A stretch of DNA of 64,000 nt from NCBI RefSeq assembly GCF_032405125.1, contig NC_091088.1, positions 22,529,001 through 22,593,000 of the forward strand. The letters run 5' to 3'. Under the pieces are notes generated by a model. It saw only the letters and a list, made by a program, of their open reading frames with translations, made no database searches and was not told where the DNA came from. Position 1 is the stretch's first letter. The number at the start of each line of letters is the position of its first letter. This stretch comes from Capricornis sumatraensis. Lineage: Eukaryota > Chordata > Mammalia > Artiodactyla > Bovidae. Made by a program: the position numbers and the translations under genes. This document shows, one piece after another, positions 45,331 to 58,538 of this stretch.

Positions 45331-48300
45331 ATTCTAAACGCCTTGGGGGTTGTGAGCCACAGTGTTGGTCAGATCAAGATGAGGAATACTTCTTAAAATC
45401 ACACTATCACTTGACAACGTGGCTTCCTTGCTGACTGATGGCCAGGTGTTCAGCTTCTTGCCACGGTGGCCTCTCGCTAGGCTTAGGACATGGCTGTTGG
45501 CTTCCCTTAGTGAGAGAACTGTGCTAGGGAAGAAACAGAGAGCTCGCGACAGAAGCTGCAGGCTTTTATAATCCTCACTCTGCTATGCTCCGTGGGTCAC
45601 ACCTGCCAATCCTCGTAGAGAGATGGCACTCCACGGGGTAGGGCCTCTGGGGACCGTCTTGAGAGCTGGCTCACACAGGCTTTTTTTTTTTAACTTATTT
45701 TAAAGAAAGTTATACATTTCATTTCTGATGATACAACCCCCATTCCTGAAGATTAAAATAGTTTGTTTAGAGTTTTAAAGAAAACCTGTGGTTTGGGTCG
45801 TTAATAGAGGGTGGAAATTGTTGTGCAGCTGAAACAGAGAAGCACAATTGGGTAGGCCTTGGGGGAGGAAAGCTTAATGAGACCACAAGCAAATGAATGA
45901 TTCTTTAGTAACAACTGAAACAACCTTTCTTTAGTCAACTTTTAATGAGGATGGATTTCATTGATACTGTTCTTGTTTGTTTTGTTTTAGCACATAAAAA
46001 CTTTGCTAGCTGTTTTTAATGAAGTGAGAGTAATTGAGTCGTTTCTTATTACTTGGTTCCAGTTCTATATAAAAATCCTCAAACATTTTAGCCTAAATCC
46101 CGTATCTTCCTTTCTGGCGAGTGTTAGAACAAAAAAGAGAGAGTAATTTGTGTGCTTGCCTCTGAACCCAAAACCACAGACCAGATGCTTGAGCTGTTCA
46201 TTTTAGATTGTTACAATAATACTCAGAAGTCCGATTTTCAGTTTCTGAAGAAATGCCTCCATTGGATGTTAAGAGGTCTTTGAACAGAGTGTGACAGGCC
46301 ACAGTTTTAGTGTTGCTGTGGGGGCTGAATTTAAATTGGTCTACATTTTCCTAATTTTTAAACGGCACAGCTTTGATCCTCACAGAATTTACTGTCTTAA
46401 AAGGCTGCAATGGTTCAATAGTCATTACAGTCTAAGACACTTTATTATCAGAAGGGTTTTTCTAAGCCAGCATTTAAGTTTGTACTGTTGAATATCCATC
46501 CATCAAACTTGAGCTGGTTTCTTATTAAAGACCCAGGTTCACAGATAGGGCCAAGAAGTTTTGGTTCATTTTTGCATTTTTAGGATTTTAAAGTCTTTTC
46601 TTCATCTGCCCATGCTTATCTTTCCTTTGACTGTATTAGTGACTCAGGACAAATAGTTTTCTAATCGTCCAAGAGACAGCTAAGGTAAACTGTTAAGGAA
46701 TATGGATTTAAGAGAGAGTTTCAGTCCCAGGGCACCTGGCTCTCTTGCTGGTGGTTCTGAAGTCTCAGGAGTTTGTAGGGGTCTATTACAGCTAATTGGA
46801 TTTTGCAAACCAAGATCCAATTAAATTTAGAGATTAAGACTTTCTATGCTAAATCCTTTACATTTGTAGGGATATTAGGCAGTATGTTGTGTCCAAACAT
46901 CCAGAACCAACTGGTGCTGTAATGTTGAAAGTGTCATGTTGGAATGTACTGCCATATCATGAAGATATTCTGTATTCTGTTCTGATGTTTATGCTGATTC
47001 ACTGATTGTTCCCTCTTCAGTACTGGCCTGGTTTAAGAGAGATTTGTTTGACTGTGTAGACTGTCAGGAAGCTGTAATGAAGGAAAAACCTTACTTCCGT
47101 ATGATAGGAGGCAAATAAATGTTTGCTCTTTAAACTGTATTTGGAAACAGGAAAATCAAATATTGACAACGAATTAAAAAGGCATTGTTCCACTTAATGA
47201 ATCATGTAGGAAGTTGCAGTGGCTTTTGGGTGGCATTGACATATATTATCAAAACCAGCCTTAAGTTACAAGGTAGTAAAATAATACCTACTTTAAAAAA
47301 AGCTGCAGACAGTCTCTACTTCTTAACCACTAATCCAAGTAGTTCCCCAAGACCATTTTCTGAATCTCTGACACAGGAAAGGAGATCTATTAATGAAAAA
47401 AAAAAAAAAAAAACCCCTGGGAGACAGGATACAAGCTCTCTTGTCTGGTACAAAGTTAGGGTCGTATGTTTTGGACCATTGTATAACACTGATTTATTCC
47501 ATGAGTCAACTAACAGTCACTGAACACTTATGATATGCTGGGTTCTAGATTGGATTCTGGGCAGGAAATGAAAGAGAACTTGTAACAGGTAGTCCATTAG
47601 GGGAGGTAGATATAAACAAATAATATTTAGATGTGGGATAAATGCTGGTTTTTAAAGTGCTATAGAGGCATTGAATTGATCATTGAAAGCTTCATTTGAT
47701 TTATTATAAATATTGTAGCTTTTAAAATTTGGTTTTAGTAAATTGAGACAAAATAATCATTTATTTACATCTCAAAATTCATTGAAATAGATGGGGGGAA
47801 AAGTTTTCCAGATACCTTTTTTGATGTTCTTTATTTTCATGAATAGATGAGAAATGGTTCACAATCATAATGTCCATCTTTATCTCAACAGTTATTATAT
47901 AGAAATGTTTAGTAGCTCCCCAAAATAATGAAGAAAGTATTGGCAGAAAGGGCTTGAAAGACTTTCTTGCTAGCATGAAGGTTTTTCTGGGCATCTGATC
48001 CACAGATTTCTCCATTATGACTAGTTCCTTTGAAAAAAAGAAAAAGAAAGAAAAACAGATTGAAAATATGCAGGCACAAATGCCTTGGCAGCCAGGGTCA
48101 GTAACTTGAATCTCAGTTGCATTCAGCACACTTCCTCTGGCTGGGAAGATGGTTTTCTGGAAAAGATTAACCTGAAACTGACAGTCAAATTATATAGTTG
48201 AAGATATTCAGGTTTTTCTGAATTGTTTTTAGATGTTTTGTTTTCCCCTTTCTGCCTTCCTAAGAGAAGGCTCTCAGATGCTTTTTTATCTGTGGTCAGT

Positions 48301-48857
48301 TTAGCTTTGAGGCGCATACTTCTACTGTCTTGTAAGAAATAACAAAAGTCACTTACAATCTCAGCATCACATCTCAGTTTTTAAAGTAGACTACTCAGTT
48401 TTTTTCAAGAGTAGTTTTATAACTACAGCCATACAAGTCTTTTCCTTTATAGCTAAGTGGGGTCTGGATCCATGTTTACATTCCCATGTATGCTAAGGAG
48501 TTGAGATGTCAACAGTATTCCCATTCATTGGTTCATGCGCGACCTCTCTGCCAACTTCCTGTTAGTACACCTAGTAGCACACACCCTACACTCTGCGCAC
48601 AGATGCAGTGGAGCCAGTCTGTAAGTTTCATTCTGCCACTGCTTCAGGATTCAGGAGCCCAGTGTGACTGGATTCAACGTCCAAGAAAAAATTGTAATCA
48701 TTCAGTAATAATTTTATTACAGCCTAAATTTTCATTTATTTGACAAAGTCAGCATTAAAAATCTGGTAATTTATTGGCAAATCAAGTAGTGATTAAGTGT
48801 TTTGGTGATTTGTCATTTGTCCACACATGTTACTAAGATTTAAGAATGCAATAGGCA

Positions 48858-48928
48858 GTCACTATGCTATACACCTGAAATTAATACAACGTTGTAAATC
48901 AACTGTACTCCAATAACATTTTCAAAAA
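48858..48928 (+). mobile_element. 71-bp L1 3' end with 16-bp TSD
   Basis: The segment (actatgctatacacctgaaa ... caataacattttcaaaaaa) is the last few dozen bases of an artiodactyl L1 with its A-tail. aagaatgcaataggca at 48842-48857 and aagaatgcagtaggca at 48929-48944 flank it with one mismatch. Confidence 0.88.
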
Positions 48929-49399
48929 AAGAATGCAGTAGGCAAATTCAACTTAATTCAGCAGATCATAATTGAATACCTGTTTTGTATGAAGCGCTTG
49001 CGATGAATTGGTGTGGTAAGGTTTGAGTTCCTGTAATCTGACATTTTGCAGATAGGGGCTCTAGGGTGAAGTATCTTACCCTGGATTGTGTTCCTTAAAT
49101 GTTAGTTGAGTTATGGGTGGTGGTTATGTACACTTTCAGTTTAAAAGGCATTCCAGTGGGAGCTTTGATTAGAAAGGTAATTTGACACTATATGGTGGTA
49201 GGTCTTGAATGCAACTCTTGGAAGTTAATTTGTAATGAAAACCTAGTAAAGATTAATTTTAAGTCTGGAAATAATGTAATTAGAGTAGTGATTTGAAAGA
49301 TTCATTTACAAAGAGTGAATAAAATGGATAATAGGAAACTCGGAAGAGAAACCAAATTAGAAGGCTCTGTGATAATTCAGGCAAGAAGGCCTGAATTGT

Positions 49400-49640
49400 C
49401 ATTTATAAAGTTCCCGCTGTTTGCTAGACTCCTTCCTAAGCACTTTACATGTATGTATTTACTCATTTAATCCTCTTAATGATCCTATAAGATAGGTTAT
49501 TTTTAGGCCCATTTTACAGATGAGAAGACTAAGGCACAGATTAAATAAAGTCCCAAGGTTCACAGCTAGTAAATGTCAGATTTTAATTTAGGCCGAACAG
49601 CTCCAACCCTAACCTTAGAAGCTATACTATGATTTCATTA
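49400..49640 (+). repeat. MIR SINE
   Basis: agcactttacatgtatgtat, ctcatttaatcctcttaatg and cccattttacagatgagaag, then ggttcacagctagtaaatgt are MIR landmarks in sense orientation. Confidence 0.88.
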
Positions 49641-49767
49641 TCCCTGTATATCCTGTATCCATTATCCCTATAACAACTATTTGCAGTGTTCATACCATTT
49701 CTCTCTTTTCAGATGAGGAAATGGAGCTTAAAGGGCTTAGGAAAATTAACAATCTGAAAATGAAATT

Positions 49768-51535
49768 TAAAAGGCAGTTCCATTTACAGTAACATCTAAA
49801 AAACTTAAATACTAAAGAATAAATCTCACCAAGGAGGCAAAAGACTGGTAGGCTAGAAACTACAAAACATTGATGGAAAGAAATTTTTTAAGACCCAAGT
49901 AAATGGAAGGATATCCTGTGTTCATGAATAGGAAGACTTAACATTGTTGAGATCTATAGATTCAGTGCAGTCTTTCTTCCAAAACTTCAACATCCTGTTT
50001 CAGAGAAATGGAAAAGCTAGTCTTCAAATTCATGTGAAATTTCAGTGGGCTCCAGGTAGCCAAAACGATCTTTGAAAAAGAAGAACAAAATATGGGACTC
50101 ACATGTCCTGACTTTGAACTTTCTACAAAGCTACAGTAATTAGGTGGTATGGTACTGGCATAAAGACAGACATATATAAGCCAGCGGGACAAATAGAAAG
50201 AAAGGCTCGCATATGTGGTCAGTTGATTTTTAATAAGGATGCCTAGATCAGTGGGGAAAGCAAAGTGTTTTCAGCAAACTGTTGCTGGGAATACTGAATA
50301 TTCACATGCAAAAGGATGAATTTGGACCTTTACCTCATAATATATATAAAAGTTGACTAAAAATTGATCAATAACCTGAACTTAAGAGCTAAAATTATTA
50401 AGCATCAAGAATAAAGCAATGGGGAAAATCTTCATGACATTAGATTTGGCAATGATGGTTTCATGGATATGAAACCGAGAGCACAGGTAACAAAAGTAAA
50501 TAAGTAAATTGAGCTTCATCAAAATTAAAAACTTCAGTGCATTAAAAGACATAAGAAAGTAAGAAAAAAAAAAAACCTATAGAATGGGAGGAAATATTTG
50601 CAAATTATGTGACTGATAAGAGATTGACATCCAGAATGCATAAAGAACGCCTGCCTACAACTCAACCGACAAAAAACAACCCAGTTCAGAAATAGTCAGA
50701 GGACTTGGATAGACACTTTTTCCAAAGAAAATGGGCAAATGGCCCACAAGCACATGGAAAGATGCCTGCCATTGTTAGTCATTAGATAAATGCAAATGAA
50801 AACTACAGTGAGCCATTACTTCATATCCAGTATGATGGCTGTAATAAAATAAAATAGAAAATAAAAAGCCACACATTGGTGAGGTTGTGGAGAAATTGAA
50901 ACATTTGTGCTGTGTTAATGGGAATATAAAGTGGTGCAGCTGCTGTGGAAAACAGTCCATCAGTTCTTCAGAAAGATAAACATAGAACTACCTTGTAAGC
51001 AGGCAGTTCCACTTGTAGGTATGTATCCGAAAGAGTTCACAGCAGGAATGATAGCAGTGTTCATGGCAGCATTATTCGCTGTAGCCAAAAGGTGAAAACA
51101 CCCCAAGTGTCCGTCAGCAGATGAACAGATAAACAAAATGTGGTGTCTGCATATAACGGAATATTATTCAGCCATGAAAAGGAAATTTTTTATATATATT
51201 CCACAGCATGACTGGAGTTAGAAAATATTATGCTTAAGTAAAACAAACCAGACCCTGAAGGACAAGTATTACAGAAGTCCACTTAATACACAGTTGCTTA
51301 GATAGGCAGATTCATTGAGCTAGAAAAGTAGAATAGAGGTTGCCAGTTGGATGCAGGAGTGAAAGAAAGGAAAGTTACAATTCAGTGGGTTCCGAGTTTA
51401 TATGCAGATGATAAAGTTTCAGGTATAGATAGTGGTGAAGGTTGCAGCAACATTGTGAATGTATTTAATGCCACCAAATTGTACACTTCAAGTGGCTAAA
51501 ATGATCAACAGTATGTTACATACATATTATCATAA
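49768..51535 (+). mobile_element. Old L1 (end of ORF2 plus 3' region), sense, degraded
   Basis: A ~1.77 kb block with typical L1 landmarks in order: acagtaattaggtggtatgg, gatgcctagatcagtgggga, gaggaaatatttgcaaatta, tgggcaaatggcccacaagc, gtggtgtctgcatataacgg and ggaatattattcagccatga, ending near agtatgttacatacatatta. It is 5'-truncated and the frame is broken throughout. Confidence 0.9.
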
Positions 51536-53879
51536 TTAAGGGAGTTACCCCCCCAGGAAAAGGAAATTTCCCCAAATCATACCAGCTTGTAAGAAATGGA
51601 CCACAAATCCAAGCTGTCTGACTCCAAGGCCTCTTGGAAATAAAGAGGATCAGTTGTGCCTCTCCTGGATGTTCTGAGGATCTACCCAAAATCAGGAATG
51701 CTGAAAATGGAAAGTTCATGTTTTTGTATCTAAAGCAATTTGGTGTATCTGTCTGAGGCCCTAAAGTTTTAAAATCTAAACATTTCAGCTTAAGTAAGGG
51801 GTGACTCCTGTGGGAATTGGTCACTTTTTAGAAAGATTTGTTTTTGTTCAGTATTAGAGGGTAATAATTTTTAATGGCAAAATCATCACTGTTACACAGA
51901 TATAAAATGAACACGTGTTAAAGATTTAAATGAACTCATTTATTAATGAGTTAACCAGTAAGATCGATCTTAGTAAGATCTGGTTCCATGGAGAATTCAA
52001 AACATAGACATCTATATAGGTGATCAGGAATGCTGAAACTAATTTGCAAAACTAGCTTCTTGGGAAAGGGAGAGGACAAAATACTGTTTCATTTCTGTGG
52101 ACAGGAGTCATCTCTGTTACTGTTGGTTTCCTACAGCTTACAGGAAAATAGCTGAAAGGCACCAAAGCACAGCCTGGAAGGACACACTGGACGGCTCGCC
52201 CAGTAATCTGTGTTTTGCTCTTTTCTAAGTCTTTCACGGTTTTTTCTGACAATAGTCATAGATAGGAATCTGTATGTGATGGCAGATGAGTTGATTATTT
52301 TCAGTCAGGAAAAAATAACCTCTAAATTTGCCACCGGGCTGCTTGTCAAGGAACTCCTGAGCTACAGGCAGCTTTCCTAAACTGGACTTCAGGGAGAACA
52401 AAACGTGCCCTTGACCAGACATCCAGAATCCCGAGGCTGTCTGTGATTTACTGTGGACGTCAGGAGATTTGCTCAATCTTCCATCCCTTTCCTGGAGTAT
52501 AAAATGAAGGATTGGACCAGACTTTTTACTTTCTGCCTAGTTCTTAAATTTTAATGGATCGTGGTTCCATTCTGTACTTGAATTTCCTGACACTTCCTGA
52601 ATTCTGCTAAGCTTCAGAATGAGATCTGGATGTTCTTGGGGACATCGTATTAGTATGACAGGAACAGGTAGCATTTGTTCCTTTGGAGAATTAACCCTCT
52701 GTGTCTGAGTCACCCCTATTACTTGATTGCTGGTTGCAGTCAACAGTATTGTACACCCCATCCTCTCCTCCATCCCTACCCCAAAGGAGTTAAAAAAAAA
52801 AAAACAACCTGTTATTCATGAAAATGAATACTTCTTTCACAATCTAGAAGAAGGGGTTTGTTTTATGTCTATACCACAAAATGTAGCTTTTGAACTCATG
52901 AGAGGGGGCTAGAGAGTGTAGCATATGCTTCAAGTTAAGCAGAATATAGAGAATAAGTGATCCCTGCAAGGTTCTGTCTTGAGTAAAGGTGATTGTAGAT
53001 AACCTGGGGCTGTGTGTGGTAGGGTGAAGTTTTCTTTCTGCCACGTTCTGGGAGTAGCGGTTGGTGTTGGTACCTGTTCCTGGCCTCTGCTACTTTCTCT
53101 TGGTTGGATCACTTGCTCAGAGACACCATTTGCTGCAAGATTTGTTCAGAAGGTAAGACACTTTTTTAAAAACAAACAAGAAAGCTACTGGACTTTGCTG
53201 AGGTATTACACCCCTCTGTTCTTCCTCCTGTCCTCCTCCTCTCTCAGGACCTTTCTTTGTCCCTCCTTCCCACAGTGATTCTTTGGCAGTAGGGCTTGTT
53301 TATGTAAATCATGTTCCTCTGATGGGAAAAGTGGTTGGGAAATATCACGTGATCGTGTCCTGGTGACAGCTGCTTTGGAAGGCTGACATCCCCGCTCTAC
53401 CCCTCGTGCCCCAGGAGTTCTCAGCTATAGAATATCCTTTGGTAGTAGCTGTGGTGACATTGGGTTTCACCGTTGCGGTACCAAGGTTCACATTTGCTGT
53501 GCCAGCAGAGCAAGGACCTTGCAGGTTCAGCTTCTGGTGCTATCTGCTTATCTGCTACCTTCATGCCATTCAGCCCCTGACCACCCTGGCTATGTCCTGA
53601 ATTAGACTCAGGACGGGCTGATAATACTGATGAGAAACATGGGGCAGAGTCTTGAGTCTTGCTATCTTTTTCTATTTTCTTAAATAGAATAGAAAAAATA
53701 GTTTATGTCATCCCCTAAAGTCATGTGTGGTCAAAGCCCTGTCTGTGGGGCCCTGGGTGGGGTTGGGGAGCAGAAAGCATTTTGTTTTCTTCCAGTGAAA
53801 TGGGCTAGGAGTAAGACATGTGGGTCTTAGAAGTCTGTGTTAAATACGGCTCTATATAATTCAGTTTTTCATTTATGAA

Positions 53880-54010
53880 TAGTAAAGCTTTTAGCATTAT
53901 CAGATTTGCCCAGCAACTCTTTAAGGGTTACTATAATTGTTATGGTTTTACTGATTGGAAACCCAGATATGGAGAGGTAAAGTCGCTTTTTTCAAGGCCA
54001 GCTAGGAAGC
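53880..54010 (+). repeat. MIR-like remnant (tentative)
   Basis: gcccagcaactctttaaggg, attggaaacccagatatgga and caaggccagctaggaagcca weakly follow the MIR order. It is highly diverged. Confidence 0.4.
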
Positions 54011-54149
54011 CAGCGCCAAGATTGGAGACTTTTATTTATTGACTATCTCATCATGTAATCTTAACCTCATAACTCAGGGAACAACTTGTATTAACATTTT
54101 GTATTATATAACTTCATTCTTATATACATTTATATTAGTAAGATTCATG

Positions 54150-54402
54150 GCCTAGAAAATCCCATGGACAGAGGAGCCTGGTAGGCTGCAGTCCATGGGG
54201 TCGCGAGGAGTCGGACACGACTGAGTGAGTGACTTCCCTTTCACTTTTCACTTTCATGCATTGGAGAAAAAAATGGCAACCCACTCCAGTGTTCTTGCCT
54301 GGAGAATCCCAGGGACGGGGGAGCCTGGTGGGCTGCCGACTATGGGGTCACAGAGTCGGACACGACTGAAGCGACTTAGCAGCAGCAGCAGCAGCAGCAG
54401 CA
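54150..54402 (+). mobile_element. Bov-A2 SINE, 5'-truncated
   Basis: The first unit starts late at ctagaaaatcccatggacag; the second unit is complete and ends in gacttagcagcagcagcagc with an extended AGC run (7 units). gagtgagtgac shows a small internal duplication. Confidence 0.92.
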
Positions 54403-54509
54403 TGGCATGGGAAATTTTACTCCTCTCTTTCCTCCATTTGATGTTGTTTCAAAAGGGTTTTCTTGCATCACTTAAAAACACTTAGGGAAAAAAATTATTA
54501 AAAAAGAAC

Positions 54510-54880
54510 ACTTAGAAAGCAGTTTTAGTGACTGTATAGTATTTTATTAGATCCGTGGGTGTACCACAGTTTACTTAATCATGCTCCTAATGTTGCGTCT
54601 TTATATTGGATCTAATTTTTGCTGTTAAAAATAGTGCTACAGTGAGTAGATTTGTTATCTAAGCATTTGTTTAAAGTTAGTTTCCTGAGAAATAGAATCA
54701 CTGGGTGTGAGATTATGAATATTTAGGACACTTTCAATATGTTGACAAATGGTTTTCCAGAAAGATTGAACCAACTTATATTTCCATAAGCTGTAGTATT
54801 TGAGAAGATCTCTCCAGTCTCTTTAATGTTGAAGAAATGTTTGTCATTTCTTAAACTTTATTGATTAATTTGGTAACCAG
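54510..54880 (-). repeat. Old L1 fragment, antisense (probable)
   Basis: agtttacttaatcatgctcc, agaatcactgggtgtgagat and gacaaatggttttccagaaa resemble the common antisense L1 arrangement. Boundaries are approximate. Confidence 0.55.
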
Positions 54881-54916
54881 AAAATGTAACTTGGCTTTTA
54901 TAATTTAAACTTCTTG

Positions 54917-55062
54917 GGCTTCCCTGGTGGTCCAATGGCTAAGACCCTAGTGCCAGGGACCTGGGTTCAATCCCTGGTCAGGGAACTAGATCCCACATGC
55001 CTCACTGCAGCTAAGACCCAGCGCAGCCAAATAAATAAATAAAAATAAATATTACTTTTTTT
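54917..55062 (+). mobile_element. CHR-type SINE, sense
   Basis: gggcttccctggtggtccaa, gggttcaatccctggtcagg and cccacatgcctcactgcagc, then an A-rich aaataaataaataaa tail, identify a CHR SINE. Confidence 0.88.
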
Positions 55063-55515
55063 AAAAGCTTCTTGGTGAAATAATCATTTTTTCATGTGAC
55101 TGTTACCCGTTTGTTAAGAGCCACTGTTTACCCCAAGATCAGGGCATAGAGGACAGTTAACCTGTGCAGTTCCGTCAGGAAGGACCTGTGGGACAGGGTC
55201 CTGGTCTGTTGCTGTTGTTTGCTGTGCCTCAGAAAGTCCATCTGGCATGAATGTTGTGATCCTGGGGCAAGGCCAATCACGAGTCCCAGGGACGCTGCAG
55301 CTGTCTTCTCCTGGTGCTGATCCCTTCTGACAAGGGAGAACGGGGCATTTGAGTTGAATACTGAAAGCTTATTCGAGGACTCAGGGTTCAGCTCTAACCT
55401 GGTCCTGATTCCTGGAATGGCATGTTGGCGAGATGACGTTTAATGAGGAATCAAAGTGTACACTCTGTGAAAATCCATCTCCTTGCTCACTTTGTGTTCC
55501 CCAAGGTACAGTAGG

Positions 55516-55745
55516 GGCTTCCCTGGTGGCTCAGTGGTAAAGAGTCCGCCTGCCAATGCAGGAGACACGGGTTCAATTCCTGGGTTGGGAAGATTCCTGC
55601 GGAGGAATCTGAAGAAGGAGGAAATGGCAACCCACTCCAATACTCTTGCCTGGAAAATCCCATGGACAGAGAGGAGCCTGGTGGGCAATAGTGCATGGGG
55701 TCACAAAAGAGTCAGACATGACCCAGCAACCAAACAACAACAAAG
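55516..55745 (+). mobile_element. Bov-tA SINE, sense
   Basis: tRNA-like head ggcttccctggtggctcagt, cgggttcaattcctgggttg and the Bov-A body ending in an aacaacaacaa tail. Near consensus. Confidence 0.92.
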
Positions 55746-58004
55746 GTGTGGCAGATGGCCCGTGAAATCCGGTGCCAGCCTGTCTTTCCTGATTGGCTGG
55801 CACCATTTCCTTGACATGAAGCTTTAGTTCTCTAGGCTTGTGTTCCATGGTGGAATATTTGAAAGCACAGATTAGTTCTAAGTTTGTTGGTTTTTCTTTA
55901 CCCAGCTGCTGTGCCTAGAGCCTGGAGTGAATGGCCATCCTTTGCGTTGTAAGGTCTAGTCGCATTAGAAGTAGCTCTCCCCACCCCCACCCACTCTGTG
56001 CTCAAAGCGCTGAATTCACTACTCCACTTGGAAAGCGATGGGATGTCCCAAAGCATCGATTACATAAATGTGGATTGGCTTTCACCCATCCAGTTTTCCT
56101 TCCTGCTGTGATGGTGAATTCCAGACTGGCAACTGTAATCAGATCTCGGGAAAGCCCGACACAAAACACAACAGGTTAAAGAAGCTTGCAGCCTCTTCTA
56201 GGCATCAGCCAGAGTTTCAGAGCCCTTCATTTTTAGTGTACGGTAACCTTAGACAGTAGTGCTTTTTTTTCTGTGCATTAATTTTAATTAAGCAATGACA
56301 CCTGCTTTCTGTTCCGCTCTGAGATCTGTGTGTAGCTAAGCTGTTGATTTAAGTGCCTTCCCACCCTCAATCATTGACGTTGTCGCAGACAGAGCAGCAG
56401 GCAGAAAATCTCCCACGTGCCACCGAGTAACCTAGGAACTGCTCGATTTTGTGACACAGATAAGTAAGCACTGTAAGAAGTTGGAAAGATCAGGGAAGAC
56501 TTCTCAGAATCTGATTGAGCCAAAGATCAAGTGACATTGCAGAAGTAGGACTGTGAGATTATCTGTAAGTTAACACCCACACTTGGGATACAGTGTGTGC
56601 ATTGCACTTGGCAGTCTACAGAGTTTTCTCTTTCATTCTTTGTATAAAGTCAAGTAGCCAGCAAGCAGGAAAAAGTCTGAGCTGTTGTCCATTTGCCCTC
56701 ATGATTCAGTCTTGAAGAGGAGCCCTGTAGGGTCCAGCAGAAGAGTAAGCCAACAGAGGCCTTCACCCTGATGTTACAAGGCCACAAGACACGGGGATCT
56801 CTTGGGGACACTCCAGGATGTGTCCAGTTATCATTGGAGTCTAATATTATTAAACATATTCAGTAGTCACTTTTGAAAAGAAAAGAGTTAGTAGAAAATA
56901 ATTTTAAATTCATGAGGTATCAGAAGGATCATAGCAAAACTAGAATAAATACATATGAATATACAATGTTTAGGTGACTTTATAATTATGTGTTGTATGT
57001 TAATATATACAGTAATCATCTCCAGAAAGAAGGGTATATATAAAGAAAGTAATAAAAGAAAAATATTTTTAAAACACTTTGTGAGATAGAACCAGAGCTA
57101 GAAGAATTATGACAGAACTCAAGGAAAAGAGAAGCAGGGAATGAAACTGAATAGAGCCAGATATTTCCTGCATTTTTAAACCTCTTCTCATTTTCGGTTT
57201 CTGGCTATAGACGTAAGTAACATTTTTCTTTACTCAGACTGAAATTACAAAGACCAATAGAAAAGGTCTGCTAGGGCAGCTGGCTCCTGTTCCCGGGATG
57301 TCTAATCCCAACCACAGTGAGTCAGTCCTTTGACAAGATGTCAGCAACCAGGGCTCTTAGGCAGGTAAAGGAAATGGTCCATTATTATAGGGGTTTCGAG
57401 CCAGGCTTCATGTTCTCTTACCAGGCACTGACAATTATATTTGTTTTTATTGGAAAATAATAACCTTGGAGCTGAGCTGTATGTTTATGCAAGAGGCATT
57501 GCTTCTATGGGTTCTGTCATTTCCAAGTTCTCGTTGCCCGATAGAAATGGGACAGCCGATGGAACTCCTCTGAAAAGGGACTTGAACAGTTTAGATTGTG
57601 TTGATTTCACAGAGGATTGTGCACGTTGATCTGTGCATCTGACCCTTGAGTGTCTGGCCTCTCAAGGCCAGCAGTTGAGCAGTACCAGGCATTGCTCCTA
57701 GCTTAATGTAATGGTTGAGAAGAAGACAGGCAGGGTTGCTGCTCTGCTGGGGCTCACTCTTTAACAGGGGGAGATGAGGGCAAACAAGTAAAAGTGACTG
57801 AACAGAGCACCGCTCTGTGTCATCCTCAGGGGCTCTTGAAAGACTAATTCTTCTGTTGTGTCCCACAGATACACAAGGTACATTTTTGTGCCTTCATACA
57901 TGTATAAAGGTGACTGAACTACTAGAAATCCACTGATGTTTACTGATAATGAATTTTCATCCTGCACGTCTCTGAGTGTTCTTAAGTAAAATTTTCTTCC
58001 TTAG

Positions 58005-58147
58005 GTTGCAAAGAACACATCTTAGAAGATGGAAAATCCAACCCTGTCAGTGACACTACCGACTTGGCCCTCCCACCTGAAATGCCAATTTTGATTGACT
58101 TCCATGCTCTGAAAGACATCCTTGGGCCCCCTATGTATGAAATGGAG
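58005..58147 (+). CDS. LONP2: LONP2 internal exon (residues 399-446): linker to the protease domain
   Basis: The 143-nt exon completes a Gly codon and ends in phase 0. It encodes CKEHILEDGKSNPVSDTTDL, then ALPPEMPILIDFHALKDILG and PPMYEME. The first half is a variable linker; the second half (IDFHALKDILGPPMYE) is the conserved segment that precedes the Lon proteolytic domain. The acceptor is TAG at 58002-58004 after ATTTTCTTCC, and the donor GTGAGC at 58148 is strong. The next exon, expected to start with VSQR, does not occur before 64000, so the Ser/Lys catalytic dyad and the C-terminal SKL-type peroxisome signal lie outside. A Bov-tA begins only 165 bp after this exon. Confidence 0.97.
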
Positions 58148-58312
58148 GTGAGCATTCTCGTTTCTTCGTTGATATCCACCTGTTAACTCTGTTGGTTGCC
58201 TAATAGATCGAGGGAGAAATATGTTTGGCTGTTTGGTGAGGCTGAATTTCGTCTTCAGATTGGAAAACTGTTTTCTCTCTAGTATTAAATGTTGGTACTA
58301 AATGTGATAATA

Positions 58313-58538
58313 GGGCTGCCTAGGTGGCACTAGTGGTAAAGAACTTGCCTGCCAGTGCACGAGACCTGAGAGATGTGGGTTTGATCCCTGGGTGGGGAAG
58401 ATCCCCTGGAGGAGGGCATGGCAACCCACTCTAGCATTCTTGCCTGGAGAATCCCATGGACAGAGGAGCCTGGCGGGCTCCAGTCCTTGGGGTTGCAAAG
58501 AGTCAGACACGACTTGAAGCGACTTAGCACAACACAAC
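58313..58538 (+). mobile_element. Bov-tA SINE, sense, 9-bp TSD, just downstream of an exon
   Basis: The body runs from ggctgcctaggtggcactag to gcgacttagcacaacacaac. gtgataata at 58304-58312 and 58539-58547 marks the target duplication. Confidence 0.93.

Larger units (their letters stand above)
38460..58004 (+). other. LONP2: LONP2 intron (19,545 bp), the largest in the window
   Basis: Donor GTGGGT at 38460, acceptor TAG at 58002-58004. Recognised contents are listed separately: BovB, Bov-tA, Bov-A2 and CHR SINEs, three L1 pieces, MIR, two G-quadruplex motifs, an antisense protein-like stretch and an old LTR-like block. 41000-42250, 45300-48830, 51540-53870 and 55750-58000 hold nothing I can name. 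Small open frames there (for example 57441-57629) show no family resemblance. Confidence 0.85.

Noticed and set aside
57441..57629. Extra LONP2 exon or small gene just before the exon at 58005
   Set aside because: No splice sites compatible with the exon phases, and the coding sequence is already continuous without it.
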